From the NCBI RefSeq assembly GCF_011075055.1, contig NC_058150.1, positions 9,400,330 through 9,464,329 on the forward strand: a DNA stretch of 64,000 bases, read 5' to 3'. Shown one piece after another: positions 1-11,745 of this stretch. Both the position numbers and the translations under genes were made by a program. Origin of the DNA: Mangifera indica. Its lineage: Eukaryota; Streptophyta; Magnoliopsida; Sapindales; Anacardiaceae. Position 1 is the stretch's first letter. Each line of letters begins with the position of its first letter. The notes beneath the pieces were generated by a model, which was given only the letters and a program-made list of their open reading frames with translations, had not been told where the DNA came from and ran no database searches.

Positions 1-127
1 CCACTTCTACCTGGCAGAAGCCTCTAGTCTAGCTTCTGCCTTGTGTAGAAGTCGTTGGCTAGCTTCTGCCACAAGGCAGAAGCCGTTCTGCCGTTGGCAA
101 TGGCTACTAGCTCCAGTAGCTGTTGCT
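1..127. repeat. GC-rich hairpin cluster in hAT 5' region
   Basis: Three short stem-loops can be read. GGCAGAAGC at 13-21 pairs with GCTTCTGCC at 32-40. A second GCTTCTGCC near 62-70 pairs with GGCAGAAGC near 75-83 across a 4-base loop. GCTACT/AGTAGC forms a third near 104-121. They sit upstream of the element's TATA box, where hAT elements carry subterminal transposase-binding repeats. The role is inferred. Confidence 0.5.
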
Positions 128-170
128 TAACTTTTTTTAAAATTTTTTTTTAATTAAATTATTTTTTCCC

Positions 171-177
171 TATAAAA
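171..177 (+). promoter_or_regulatory. TATA box of hAT transposase
   Basis: TATAAAA lies about 165 bases before the first ATG. It is followed by a pyrimidine-rich leader made of repeated CTCTCAAACTC words (about 225-280). The same TATA plus CT-rich leader order recurs, inverted, in the unrelated-length hAT at 41455-42454. Confidence 0.55.
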
Positions 178-341
178 ACCTATTCAATTTTTCATTTTCA
201 CTTTCAATTACAATTACAAATTTCTTAACCTCTCAAACTCTCAATCTCTCAAACTCCCAATCTCTCAAACTCTCAATCTTAACTATTTATTATATTTTTA
301 ATCTCATTTTATTTTAATTTTATCATTACAAAATATTACAA

Positions 342-2459
342 ATGGATCCAATGTCAAATGAATTCAATCCATTTGAATATTATCATGCTGGTGTTGATGA
401 TATTATTGATTATGCACAAGGTGGAATAGGTAGAGCACCAACGGGTGAAAGTGGTACGGGTAGAGGTTCACATTATTCGACAGACAGAAAAAGAAAACAA
501 ATGTCAATGGTATGGGAACACTTTGATAGAATAGAGGAAACAATAGAAGGGAAATTAATTCGTCGAACAGTATGTAAACATTGCGGTTCTTGTTTAACAT
601 ATGCAAGTACAAGTGGGACGGGACATCTTCGCCGTCTGTTACTAATTACTGTAAAAAAATTCCATATGAACTTAGAGGACAAAAACAAATTACATTCACC
701 AGATCATGATTTGTTAGTCCATGTGCCACTTCAACAGGAGGTCCGAGCGGTTCTAAACATATGAGAGAAATGTCAACTTTTATGTACGATCAAATGAAGG
801 TGCGAGATTACATGGCCAGGTATGTCATTGCTTCTGATCAACCTTTTAGTTATGCAGACGATGAAATTTTAGAATAGATGATGCAAAATAGTCTTCAACC
901 AGCATTTAGAAGAATTCATATGTCAACTCTTAGGTCAGATATATTGAGAAATTATGAATTAATGAAAATAAAAATTATTGAAGAATTAAGTAATTTTAAT
1001 GGTGTTATTTCAATAACTTCTGATTTATGGACTGCTAAAAATCAACATATCGGGTATCTTTATGCAACTGCTCATTATATTAATTCTGATTGGCAATTAT
1101 GCAAAAAAGTTATTGCATATAGAAATTTAGAATATCCGCATAGTGGTCTTACAATTTATCGTGCATTAGCAAATATTTTTGAGGAATATAAAATTAATAA
1201 TTCTATTTTTTCAATTACTTTTGATAATGTCAAAAATAATGATAAAGTTATTGAATATATGTATAATCATTTATCTCCTCCATTTAATGGAAAATTATTT
1301 CATGTTAGTTGTGCATGTCATATTATTAATTTAATCGCTCAAGATGGCTTAAGTTTGGCAAAAAAACATTTAGAAGTAATTAGACATGCCATTACATATA
1401 TTTCATCATCCCCATCACGGGTACAAGCATATCATCAATTATGTAGATCAATGGGGTTAAGAAGGAAAAAATTAAAAATAGATATTAGAACTAGGTGGAA
1501 TTCAACATATCTCATGTTGAAAGCATGCGAAGGGTATGAAGTTCCTATAACACGATACTTCAATACCCAACCAACAGACTTGCAAGATCCTGTTTTTTTG
1601 ACAGATCAAGATTGGGAAATAGCTATGGCTTTAATGAACTTGTTAGAACCATTGAAAACAGCCACAAATCATTGCTCAGATGTGTATTATCCAACAACTT
1701 GTTCTATAATATATAGTATGGTAGAAATAAGTGATTTTTTTAAAGAACATAGGTATCGTCAGTCTCATCATACTTTTCAAAATATATGTATGCAAATGGA
1801 ACAAAAATTTAAAAAATATTGGAGTGAAATTCCTTTACTTTATTCTACAGCTACTATTTTAGATCCTAGGGCAAAAACTAATGGATTACAAAATTTATTT
1901 AATGTTATTAATGAAAATTTGTCAATTAATAGCAATGTAAATTCTGTTGAATATGTTCAAGATTTTTTATTTGATATGTATAGTATTTATGAACAAAAAT
2001 ATGGAAAAACTGGACAAAATTCTGCACCAGAGGTAAGTTCTAGTAGTTCAAGTAAAAAAAAAGTCACCCATATGGTCTTTATTGCACAAAGGTAAACAAA
2101 CTGCTAGTCAAAGTACAAATTATAGTCAATTTTATAATTATATCAATATTGACCATTATCCTGAAATTGTTCAAAGATATAATGCTGAAAAACTAGATGT
2201 TTTGGCATGGTGGAAAGACAAGGTAGAAACCTTTCCTGTGCTTGTAGCCATGGCTCGAGATCTACTAACATCGCTGTCAACTGTAGCATCGGAATCCGCT
2301 TTTAGTGCAGGGGGATGCATGTTGGATGATGGACGATCCAATTTACATCCAAATATAGTCGAAGCGATAATGTGCATGAAAGATTGGGTCAAAGCTGATT
2401 TTAAATTACAGAATCGTGTGACAGAGATGTCTTTGAAGAATTCAAAGATTTGGATGTAG
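342..2459 (+). pseudogene. hAT transposase (BED zinc finger + dimerisation domain), broken
   Basis: The reading starts at 342 with an N-terminal BED zinc finger (VWEHFD, then CKHC, then GHLRR). The RNase-H-like core follows (SDLWTAKN, HVSCACHIINL, RTRWNSTYLML). The C-terminal hAT dimerisation domain (LAWWKDK, MARDLLT, STVASESAFS) ends near 2459. Four lesions are visible. A one-base deletion near 637 falls in the second finger histidine codon. In the shifted frame there are in-frame TGA at 707 and TAG at 875. A one-base insertion lies in the A-run at about 2053-2062. Corrected length would be near 700 aa, normal for RICESLEEPER/DAYSLEEPER-like proteins. A domesticated gene is unlikely because the reading frame is not preserved. 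Confidence 0.85.
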
Positions 2460-2703
2460 AAGATGAGTAGATAAATGTTATATAGTAGATAAAATTTATT
2501 TATGCTTTGTAATTTATACAATATGTAAATTAATTTTTTTGTATTGTATTAACAATTTATAATATTTTTTATCATGTAACCACGGTATTCCTCCACCACA
2601 AGTGAGGGATTATAAATAAAATATTCAGGATACTGTCTTCGGTTTTAATAATTAAAAAATAATTTATGTTTAAAAATTTTAATTAAAACTTTTTTTAAAA
2701 TAT

Positions 2704-2946
2704 TAATTAAATGGGTCGGGCCAGCCCGATTAAGGCCCAGCCCGACCCATTTAATAAAGCCCGACCCTACCCATTTAAAGACCATTAGTATATGGGTCGG
2801 GATTTGGGCCTTTATATTTTAACGGGCTGGCCTAGCTCGAAGGCCCATTACTGTTTGGGCCTTGGGCCTCGGGCCTCGGGCCCGGCCTGACCCATTAGCC
2901 TAATGGGTTGAGTCGAAGTTAGCCCGGCCTGACCCATTGACATCTG
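2704..2946. repeat. hAT right subterminal repeats and TIR
   Basis: About ten copies of GGGTCGG, CCCGACCC and GGCCC(G)GGCC words occur in both orientations, contrasting with the AT-rich flank. Such clustered words are typical transposase-binding subterminal repeats of plant hAT elements. The block ends with the probable terminal repeat at 2933-2946. Confidence 0.65.
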
Positions 2947-4935
2947 TGCAATTACCTGAACCATCGTAGAAGGTGTCATCAAGAAGACCTTATGTGATGA
3001 TATATAATCGCCGATATCAAGAGTCAATATCTGATCTTCTCGGGATGGTCTCTCATCAAACAACTAACGCTGTAATATTTTTAACAGATTAAAATTTATT
3101 TCAAAAGTAACATTCTTAAAATACTTGAAGCAATTAGCACTCACATCGACAATAGGTGGAGACGGGAATGTCAGAGCCCCTGTCAATAGTCTGTCACCAT
3201 CGTCCCGAGAAGACTGTAATAGCATGTACAATTATTATAAGGTTACAAATGATTGCGTATATAAATAGATGAAGTATCTTGTAAAATATTAACTTTTTTA
3301 CCTGTCTGACAGTATCTGTATGGTTATGAGATCGTCCGACCTCCGTATGAGTCGTCATATCTACTATACGACTCAGTCTATCCACCATAAGAGTCATCAT
3401 ACCCTCAATACGACTAAACCTGTCCTCTATCTTAGCTTCTAACCCAGTAAGTCAAGCTAAGATAAGATTTCCCCATCAAGCCAATGCAGCATCGAAGTGA
3501 TGAATGGAGAAATCTGGTCCAGTGACAAGAGGATCATCTGATATCTGCTCAATGGTAGGAGGCATAAACATGGGATCCGGTGATATGTGCTCAGTGGTAA
3601 GGGGCCTAGGCATGGGATCCGGTGATATAAGCTCCTCGACAGGGTCGCTAATCGGGCAAGTGGGAGGGGGCTGAACATGAGCATCAACAGGAAGAGAAGC
3701 AATGATCGAAGAACTAACGTCACAAGGACTCGATGATGCATCTCCTGATGCCAAAGAAGATCAACTATCCGACACCCCTGTATATCGGACGATATCCTCA
3801 TACCACTCTATATCTCTCTCAACTCGAGATAAATCTATTGAAAAATTAACATCATCCTGCAAAATATTTATTTTCAGTATTCATTATTGTTATATCCAGA
3901 GTATATGTTAATGTTTAATAAATTAGTACTTACTGTATCTCCAATGAAGATAGTTGAGATAGAATCCCATCTTGGAATGTCCTTCATGTGCCATCTCAAC
4001 ATCTGGGCGGCTCCTACAATCAGCTACATATCTACCTATCGATATAACGAGTCCAGCATCTCATATATCCAAAACTGCAACATCAGTATAAATCTATTAT
4101 TGTATATATTTACAATCGTATTAAACTAATTTTATTTTAAACACAAATTTTTTGTTTGAATTAATAAATACCATAATTACCTGAAACGCTAGTGGAAATC
4201 CCATGATCTCATACTACTTAAGCTGGTTTTTCTTTTTCTTTTTAGGGCTAGAATCTATAGAAATTCGGGAGATATTATCGCATATAGAGCGATATGTCAT
4301 CTGCCATACTCATACTCCCCACGGGTATGCATTAAACCCATCAAGATGATCGACTAATTGTAATATCTTATGGGGAATTGTTTTCCTCAAATCACTCCCT
4401 AACAACCCCATATGAAGATAAAACAACAATGCTAACTTCACTGCATCAGTGTCATCCTCCCCCTACTGTCTTTGCTGGAAAACACGGCTCAGATCAGTAT
4501 ATGTAACTGATTTACACCCGTGAAAATATGTCTAGAGGATCCGATTCGTAGCCTTCGATGGAATATAGAGGTCGATATCTACTAGATGACTGAATCAAAG
4601 GCCTGTCATAATAGCAAACTTATATGCACTGAATCTAACATCCATATCATTAACTAGAAACCATAACTCCTCTCTCGAGGTCACCTTATTTACCGCTCAA
4701 AGGATGAAGGAATGCATTAGAACCCCACTAAATTGACTATCATTTAAGTACAGGAAGTGTCCGAAACAGGTATGTCGAAACATTTGTAATTGCCTCTTTG
4801 TTAATAATTTTTTTATCATGGCTCCCACATCTCTATATCCACATGTAGTAACTTGAGCCTTGAAATGTTTTTCGAAAGGAAATCATAGTTCATCTCTGCT
4901 TTCGTCCCTTTTTTCTCTTTTGTCTATCTCCTTAT
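2947..4935 (-). pseudogene. DUF1985-type MULE accessory gene (Ulp1-protease family), decayed
   Basis: Read on the minus strand from about 4930 leftwards, frames spell a DUF1985 domain. CFGHFLYL and FSGVLMHS are followed by EELWFLVN.MDVRFS, KLALLLYLHMGLLG and FNAYPWGV. After these come the basic KKKKK run and GFPLAFQ, then intron-like breaks and a further WIYEMLDSLY segment near 4080-4040. A low-complexity Pro/Ser/Asp segment (3754-3476) and a heptad-like segment (3400-3280) follow. Several in-frame stops show it is dead. Such genes usually encode DUF1985 plus a C-terminal Ulp1 cysteine protease and ride in Mutator-like elements. The protease half would lie beyond the hAT insertion, which cuts this gene at 2947. 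Confidence 0.7.
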
Positions 4936-5069
4936 ATGAAAATTAAATTACAATTATATTAAATTTATATAAATTTTAGGGAATAAATTATTCAATTCTA
5001 TACATAGAGGTCTTATTCGAAAAAACAGATATCAAATTAGAATTCTACACGTCAAAAAACCTTAAGATG

Positions 5070-5960
5070 GATAAATTTTAATTTGACCCTATATGAAAAA
5101 TATCAAAAAAGCCCTAAAATTTAATATAATTGCATTCAACCCCCTGATTCCAACCACAGGAAACGCATGCTGGATAACTCTGGAAAACCACAATTTGCCC
5201 CCACCACGTGAATTCGGGTGTCAACCGTGTGAATTCGTGCGTCAACCGCGTGAGGGCTTGATTGTAATTATGTGAGTCAACAAAGTTTTCTAATTTATAT
5301 TATGCCCTACCACACGATAAAAACGCGCAGTTTCACCCCCAACCACACGATTACGTGTAGTCCACGAAGTTTGAAAAGTGTAAAAAACAACCCTGTCTTC
5401 AACAATTCTCACAACACGAATTCATGTGGTCACTGCGCCATTCGCGTGGTGACTGCCGAATTCGTGTGGCCGCATTTCACCCTCCAAACTTCGTTTTTCA
5501 GACTCCATTTCAACAACAATCAACTCTGCACCTATTATAACATAAAAGCCCCAAGAATATTCATCCAAATCACAAAGAAATCAAGCATTTTCGTCAATAA
5601 TACCAAATCAAAACCCTAACGCTAAACTAGGTAATTTCACATCAAATCGCTCAAATCATCAACCAAAATGCATAAAGAGATGACAAGGGTTGTTTTACTA
5701 ATCTTTTTGTCCATCTTCGTTGCTAGAAACGTCCCAAAAATCGTCGGAGAAAATCGATGTTGCCAACTACGCAAAAAAGCGAATTTGAAAATTCTGTTTT
5801 CGTGTGTTTGGCCGAATGCGCGTGGTTAACGTCCATTTCGTCTCTGAGGGGCATTTTCGTCTCTTCCTAATTTTTGGGCATTTTTGTTTAACAGTGAAAT
5901 CAAGGGGTAATTTCGTTTTACCGCCTTAATTTTGGGGTAATTTTATTAATTTCCCTAAAG
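5070..5960. repeat. GC-richer block with repeated GTGTGAATTCGTG-like words
   Basis: Variants of CGTG(T/C)GAATTCGTG and CACG(T/C)G recur at about 5205-5250, 5320-5360 and 5410-5480 and again at 5800-5830. The block lies just upstream of the DUF1985 pseudogene, and AATTAGAATTCTA / AATTAGCTAGAATTCTA occurs near both edges. It may be the terminal region of the same MULE. The open frame at 5272-5619 has no recognisable domain and is not called as a gene. Confidence 0.35.
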
Positions 5961-6495
5961 TTTATCTTCAATTAGCTAGAATTCTAATATAACAACTTGG
6001 TGAGGAGGAAAATTAGGATTCTAATGCTACATTTAAGCACTGTGTTATGCACTTGAATAGGATAAATTTTATTCTTTTATATAAATGTTATAATTACTTC
6101 CTATTTTAAGTCCAACTCTTGCCAAGTATAGATAAAGGAATTTGAAAAATATTGAGGGATTGGTTAGCCAAGTGAATTGAACGTAACTTTTGGGAGGAGG
6201 TGATTAAGGTTGGATGTGAACAATAATTCAAGAGTTTTTATTCTTTTCTCATTTCACTCGAATTTTCATATTTGTAATTTAGTTATTTTTAAAATTCAGT
6301 ACAAACTAAATTTTTTTTTTCTAGGGTTATTTTGATGTAGCTTGTTACTTTAAATATTTAAAATTATTTCAATTAATTTTCTTTATTCATATTAATAGTT
6401 TAATGTTCATGTTAATGCTTTGGAATAATTGACCACTATTCAATTGATTTGTGATTGTAAAAAAATACTTAAAGAAAAGTGGGAACGAAATTCAT
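5961..6495. other. AT-rich spacer, nothing recognised
   Basis: No coding potential or structured repeat was identified here. The right edge approaches a purine tract that looks like an LTR-retrotransposon polypurine tract. Confidence 0.4.
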
Positions 6496-6497
6496 AT

Positions 6498-6900
6498 AAG
6501 GGGGAGAGGATTGTAACACCCATAGGTAAGTCCAATGGCATTCTAGTTTTTTCCCTTATTTTAAATTAATTAATAGTGATTTTCCATAGAAATGCACGCT
6601 TGTGTATAGGAGCATATATGGTCGTGCATCATCAACAAATTTTGAATTCAAGGATAAGATCAGAATCATAGTAAAACTAGATGATTTGCATAGTTGGATG
6701 GCATGACACATATTGTAGATACACACTCTTATGTCATGTCCATGAGGTAAAATGAAAATAATGTTTAATCTAATTCTCTTTATTCTTATGCACCTTCAAC
6801 TGCACACTCAGAGAGAGATAGTTGAGAGAGATCCTTGATAGTCAAAGGAACTTATCAGTCATCAGAAATACCACAACGACGTGAAGACTAGGCTATTCTT
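6498..6900 (+). mobile_element. Possible LTR start (PPT followed by TGTAACACCC)
   Basis: A purine run (AAGGGGGAGAGGA, near 6498-6511) is followed at once by TTGTAACACCC. This is the usual junction of a polypurine tract with the 5' end of a 3' LTR in plant Ty3/gypsy elements. No internal coding region or second LTR was recognised, so it is probably a truncated or solo remnant. The right boundary is arbitrary. Confidence 0.35.
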
Positions 6901-7604
6901 TGAAGACATGTAAGTTGGCTCTCCTCTTGGTTATTTAAAAGACTGGTTCAAAGTGGCTTATGAACTATGATGTTGATTGGTGGATTCCTAATGTTTTAAA
7001 TGAGTTATGATGATTGTTTATGTATTAATCGTGTCTGAACTTTATTATCTTGAGCATATAAGTCTTGTGAACATGTTCTGTAAGGCGATATTGTGTTCTA
7101 ATGGTGGTAATCACGTGAATTAAGACTATACATGTCTAGATGAGCTTTTAGTTAGAGGAAAAATGCTTGTGATTGCCTCTAAATGTGATTGAACTATGTG
7201 CTAACTCTATGGTATGGAATTTGAGATTGAATATACAGGATAAATGATGTTGGCAATTAGGGATTAATGTTTGATTATGTTTATGTATTTTCAAATGTGA
7301 AAAGTTGATCTAAGGGGCTTAGAGATATGTTTGTATGTTTGTATATATATTAGATCATAAGAAGTTAACTGGAACAATGTAAGAAAATGGTAGGTTGCAA
7401 TTTTAGATTGTGATACATGGTCATTTATAGCCTCATAAACACCCATGTATCCTTGGTGCAAAATAAGAAATTTCGTATTTTTCACGAGCTTGTTCTAAGG
7501 AAAGGCACACATGATGTGTGGTATAGGATACATGCTCATGTGTGGCTTTCCAAAAGTGGACATCATGCTTAAATAGAGGAACAAAATTAACCCCATGTTC
7601 AATT

Positions 7605-7624
7605 AACCTGGGCTCTAATACCAT
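7605..7624 (-). other. Retrotransposon primer-binding-site-like sequence
   Basis: On the minus strand the sequence reads ATGGTATTAGAGCCC. This is close to the initiator-tRNA-Met binding site TGGTATCAGAGC used by most plant LTR elements. The sequence to its right (about 7630-8000) could then be a 5' LTR on the minus strand. No gag or pol coding follows to the left, so only a fragment is present. Confidence 0.4.
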
Positions 7625-7984
7625 TTACTAAATCCCCAAAAAATAATTGTACAAATTAATTAAGTCAATCAATTATAGACAATATCAATTAGGTGAAGGA
7701 AATTAAACAAAACAATCACAAACAAAAACATAGGATTTATATGTTAAAGCCTTCAATGTAGAAGAAAAAACCCATGAGCCAAATTATGAATTAAATCTAG
7801 TCAATAAAACCTAGATACAATCACTCTCAAGTTACTTATGAACTTGAGATCAACAATCAGGCAATACCTAAATTATTATCCCAACTAAAACCCCACAATA
7901 CTTTGTGATTATGAATCAATACAAAAGAAAAAGTACTTTAAATAATTCTTGCAACAACCCCCCTTGTGATCTTGATAATACCTA

Positions 7985-8450
7985 GTGATTAATCAAAGAC
8001 CAAGAAAACATCTTGACATTTTTAAGTTTCTTATGGCAATTACAAATGCTAGTTTAAATCATGATAATTACTCTTCAACAGCAAATGTAAATGTCAATAT
8101 AAATTATGACAATTACACTTTAATGACATTTGCAAATGTTAATATAAATTATAATAGTTATTTTTTATTGACCATTACAAATGCTACCAAAGTATATATA
8201 AAATAACTTTTGGAAAAAAAAAAATATTAAATTTAATGTTAATCCTAAATGTTAGAAATAATTGTCATAATATCGTAAAACTTTTACTGGCAATTATTTT
8301 GCATTTATTTGTCATAATAGCGACAAATAATTGTTGCTAAAAATTATAGCAACACAAGATTCAACGGCAAGAGTAATGTTAGTGGAATTTTTAGATGCAG
8401 CTAAAATAAATGAAAAATGCCACCAAATACTCTTTTTGTTGTAGTTTTTT
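7985..8450. repeat. Short tandem units and CACTA-like end debris
   Basis: Between 8040 and 8190 a unit of about 65 bp (words AATGTTAATATAAATTATGA and GACAATTAC) is repeated two to three times. From 8250 to 8450 degenerate words such as GCGACAAATAATTGTTGCTAAAAATTATAGC appear, ending near TTTTTGTTGTAGT. That pattern resembles subterminal repeats and an end of CACTA elements. A matching opposite end was not found. Confidence 0.35.
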
Positions 8451-9013
8451 ATAAGAGTTTGCCCTCCAAAACTTTTTTTTCCCCACCTCTGGTTAATAAA
8501 ACGTTGTCATAGGCCAAACCTTTACCTATGCCAGCACCTTATCAAGATACCATTTCCCCAACCTAAGGTTGCGCAAAAATGGTTGAAATTGTAAAACCAA
8601 ATACAATTATTCAAAAATTATAATTTAGTTTAATTCAAGTTATAAAACGGCTTTGCTTGGGGTCTTAAAAAAATTAAAAATGGTTTGTGGTTTGGGTAAT
8701 TTCCAAAACAAACCAAACCGTAACACTTACTTGTACCATAAATTGTCTATTTGTCTTTGCCTTTGCCATTATCCCTTATTCGCCTATCCTTTATCACTAA
8801 AAAAAGAAAAAAGACACAAAGAAAGCTTTAGCGAGAAAAAAAAATTTTGAGAGAATGATTATGTCTTATTCTTCATTCTGGTAGGGGAAGCACGTTGCTT
8901 ACATCACATAGAGTCGTATATATTAAATCTATGATTTTCATGTATTATTCTGCATGTTAAGATTGCATTAAAGCCTCTCTTTTCCATTGTTGTCATCATT
9001 ATTATCATTGCAG

Positions 9014-9209
9014 TCGGTGTAATTATGATGTAGGGCAAGCGATCGATGCTGCAAAAGAGATGATGGAGTTGGCTTTGCAATCGGTAGATACTTGTCAGAA
9101 GAGGCCACCAGTGAGGCATATTGCTGTGGACTTGGAAGGGATTCAAGAGAGGGATATTAGTCGATTGCATTCTCAATATGAAATACTTGAGAATGAGCTC
9201 TGCACTTAA
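9014..9209 (+). pseudogene. Receptor-like kinase C-terminal exon fragment (probable)
   Basis: After a clean acceptor (TTGCAG at 9008-9013) an open frame without ATG runs about 65 codons to TAA at 9207. It contains MELALQSVDTCQKRPPVRHI and a following DLEGIQ. This matches subdomain XI and the tail of plant receptor-like kinases, where the pattern ALQCVD...RP.M..V...LE.I is characteristic. No upstream kinase exons were found in the preceding 2 kb, so it is a stranded fragment or pseudogene. The family call rests on this short motif only. Confidence 0.4.
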
Positions 9210-9307
9210 ATTTTGTGTCTTACAAATATGTCGTCTTCTACTCATTCTTTATTTGATCTATTAGTTGTAACTTTGCATGTTTATACAAGAAATTTAATTG
9301 TAAGTCA

Positions 9308-9311
<4 letters not shown>

Positions 9312-9352
<41 letters not shown>
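9312..9352. repeat. (TA)n microsatellite
   Basis: An uninterrupted run of alternating T and A of about 40 bases. The open frames crossing it are composition artefacts. Confidence 0.9.
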
Positions 9353-9355
<3 letters not shown>

Positions 9356-10837
9356 TTACACATATTTATTGACATTAATTTTTCTTTTCCAATTATGAGT
9401 CTAATCAAATCAAACAAAGTAAAAGAAGACAAGTTGATTACAATTGGTAACTTATTCAATATCATTAAAATATTCCATAAATATAACCAACTTTACATTA
9501 TTACATTAGACTAATCATCTAATCTAAGATTTTCATATCATAATTAGATTAATGATTAATCAACTTGATTTAAAATTAGAAGTTACAAATTCTTAATTAA
9601 TTACTTAAAATATAGATAATATTAAGAAAGATTCTAAATCAACTTGTAATAGCATGATCATAACAAATTCAAAGATTTCTTTCTTTTATGAGCTCTTGTA
9701 ATTGAACAATCATATATCTTTTCCTTTTAATTAGAAAGAATATGCAAAAATTATTCCACTATCTCTCACTCTCCAATCTTGTTTACTGAAAAGAAAATAA
9801 TTTAATTCTTGGTAACGATACCAAATAATAAAAACAATGCTTGTAAACAATATTTATAACACCTATTTGTTAGAAAGAAATATTAGAAATAAATTTAAAT
9901 ATAGGCAAACTATGCATATATAAAAGAACGTACGTTGTTGAGTATTATTAAACTTGGGTAATGAACTTAAATAAAACTCTTTATATAATTTGTTAAATAT
10001 ACCAAATAATAAAAAACAATGTTTGTAAACAATAATTATAACGCCTATTAGTTAGAAATTAATATTAAAAATAATTTCTAATATAAGTAAACCATTTATA
10101 TATGAAATAAGATACGATATTGAGTAAATGCTACTATTATTAAGCTTGGGTAATGAACTAAAAAACAAAAGGGTAGTGTTATATACATAATTTTGTATAT
10201 AAATAATGACATGTCATCATATAATTAAATAATTTTAAATTAGAAATAAAACAACAATTAATCATAACATATATTTTTGTCTAAGAAGAGATCTTCATCT
10301 CTTCGTGTGACGAAGAGGAGAGCTGGTTGGAGAGGAGAGGAAGTCGTTGAATACAGGAAAAAGGAGGAAGTTGCTTGGATTAAAAAAAAAAAAAAACTAG
10401 GTGGGGTGGGAGGAGAATAGTTACTTTTCAAAACTGTAAATATTTAAGTAGAGATAAAGTTATTAATTTCAAAATCTATGAGAAGAAATGAGATAAAATT
10501 ATATATTTTTTAATATTACTATTAAAACGATAGTTTTACTTTTACTTATAACAAAAAAATTTTAACAAAAATTAATTTATGGATGAGATTTTAGGTTTTT
10601 AAAATTTGAAATATGAGAGTTTGAAATTACATCAAACCTTCAATGGGAATAATATTATAATTCTTTTGAATGACTTAATTTAATTTAAGAGAACAATTGT
10701 TTTTCACCGAAGGTTCACGTTAAGGACACTTAATTCCGACCTTTGCTAGCGCTAGATTTTTTGATAGGTTCACTGAAAAGACAAAAAATAACTTTTAATA
10801 GTACAATGAATAAATATTTAATAATATTTTTTTATGA
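9353..10837. other. AT-rich intergenic DNA
   Basis: No gene is supported. Two similar passages (about 9815-9960 and 10000-10150, sharing ACCAAATAATAAAAA.CAATG.TTGTAAACAAT and AAGCTTGGGTAATGAACT) form a degenerate direct duplication of roughly 150 bp. Confidence 0.4.
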
Positions 10838-10985
10838 AGTAATATTATATGTATATAGTTTTTATATATAATTTAAATATATAGATGATATGTCATTATA
10901 TGATTAAGTGTTACTTTATTTTTAATTTGAAATCATTCAATCACATAATAATACATTATCTATATAACTAAATGATTTACCAAAA
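10838..10985. repeat. MITE-like fold-back
   Basis: AGATGATATGTCATTATATG near 10885 is matched imperfectly in inverted orientation near 10940-10970. Related words occur at 10185-10240 and at 24335-24420, suggesting one dispersed small element family. Boundaries and target duplication are not resolved. Confidence 0.4.
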
Positions 10986-11310
10986 TTTTCTTCATATAGA
11001 TTTATTGTTTTTTATGTTATTTAATCTAAAGCCACTGAAAATTATGAAAAGTCAAAAAACTAATAACCTATGGTGGATTTATTATAATTGACTTTATAGA
11101 AATATTTGTTAACATTTTTGTTATGCTATTTATTTTAAAAGCCACTAAAAATTACGTGAAGTAAAAGAAAATTAAAAACTTATTACGGCATTTATAATAA
11201 TTGACAATATAAAAATATTTAGTAATATTTTTATTGTTGTATTTATTTTAAAACCCGCTAAAAATTATGGGCAACATGTATAGCGATATTTGTTATAATT
11301 GTCATTAAAT
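10986..11310. repeat. Degenerate tandem repeat, unit about 115 bp, about 2.7 copies
   Basis: Each unit runs from TTTATTTTAAAAGCCACTAAAAATTA through TTATAATTGACA to TATTT.GTAA.ATTTTT. Copies start near 11000, 11115 and 11235. The words GCCACTAAAAATTA and GCGATATTTGTTATAATTGTC are of the kind seen in CACTA subterminal regions. Confidence 0.55.
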
Positions 11311-11745
11311 ATTTAATTTAGGGATGAATAATTTTAATTTTATCTCATAATGATCATTTTAAATAACGAAATTTTAATTTCGTCCACAAAAGATTAGCAC
11401 TCGTGTTTAGTGACGATTTCAAATTTGTTCCAGAATAATAATTTTAGGACACAAAACTTTAATTTCGTCCACCTAAACTTAACACTAATTTTTTGGACTA
11501 ATTTAAATTTTGTCCTAAAATAATCATTTTAGTGGACAAATTGTTAATTTCGTCAACCAACGTTTAACACTCAATTTTAGGGATGAAATATATATAAATT
11601 ATTTTAGTTTTATCCTAAGATGATTATTTCAGAGGATAGAATTTATATTTTTCATCCACCAAATATTAACACTCAATTTTAGGACAAAATATTTTATAGA
11701 CGAATTCAATTTCTTCCCAAAATGATCATCTCATTAAAATGCATC
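11311..11745. repeat. Degenerate tandem repeat, unit 85-100 bp, about four copies
   Basis: Each unit contains AT.AT.ATTTTAG.GGACAAA, then TTTAATTTCGTCCAC, then TTAACACTCAATTTTAGGGA and an AAATTTTGTCCTAAAA segment. Copies begin near 11350, 11440, 11520 and 11620, with a partial fifth copy near 11723. It directly abuts the previous tandem array. Confidence 0.6.

Larger units (their letters stand above)
1..2946 (+). mobile_element. hAT-superfamily DNA transposon, left end outside window
   Basis: The segment has the layout of an autonomous plant hAT element. In order it holds a GC-rich hairpin region, an AT-rich spacer, a TATA box, a CT-rich leader, a BED-finger transposase with a hAT dimerisation domain, and a right end full of GGGTCGG/CCCGACCC words. 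The right end reads CCCATTGACATCTG at 2933-2946, a typical plant hAT terminal inverted repeat. The candidate 8-bp target duplication is TGCAATTA at 2947-2954, but its partner lies left of the window. The transposase is broken, so the copy is probably immobile unless helped in trans. Confidence 0.8.

Noticed and set aside
2053..2095. Frame change at an A-run in the hAT transposase, possibly programmed frameshifting
   Set aside because: Plant hAT transposases are not known to use frameshifting, and other stops show ordinary decay.
9213..9465. Open frames crossing the (TA)n run
   Set aside because: Tyr-Ile repeats are a by-product of the microsatellite.
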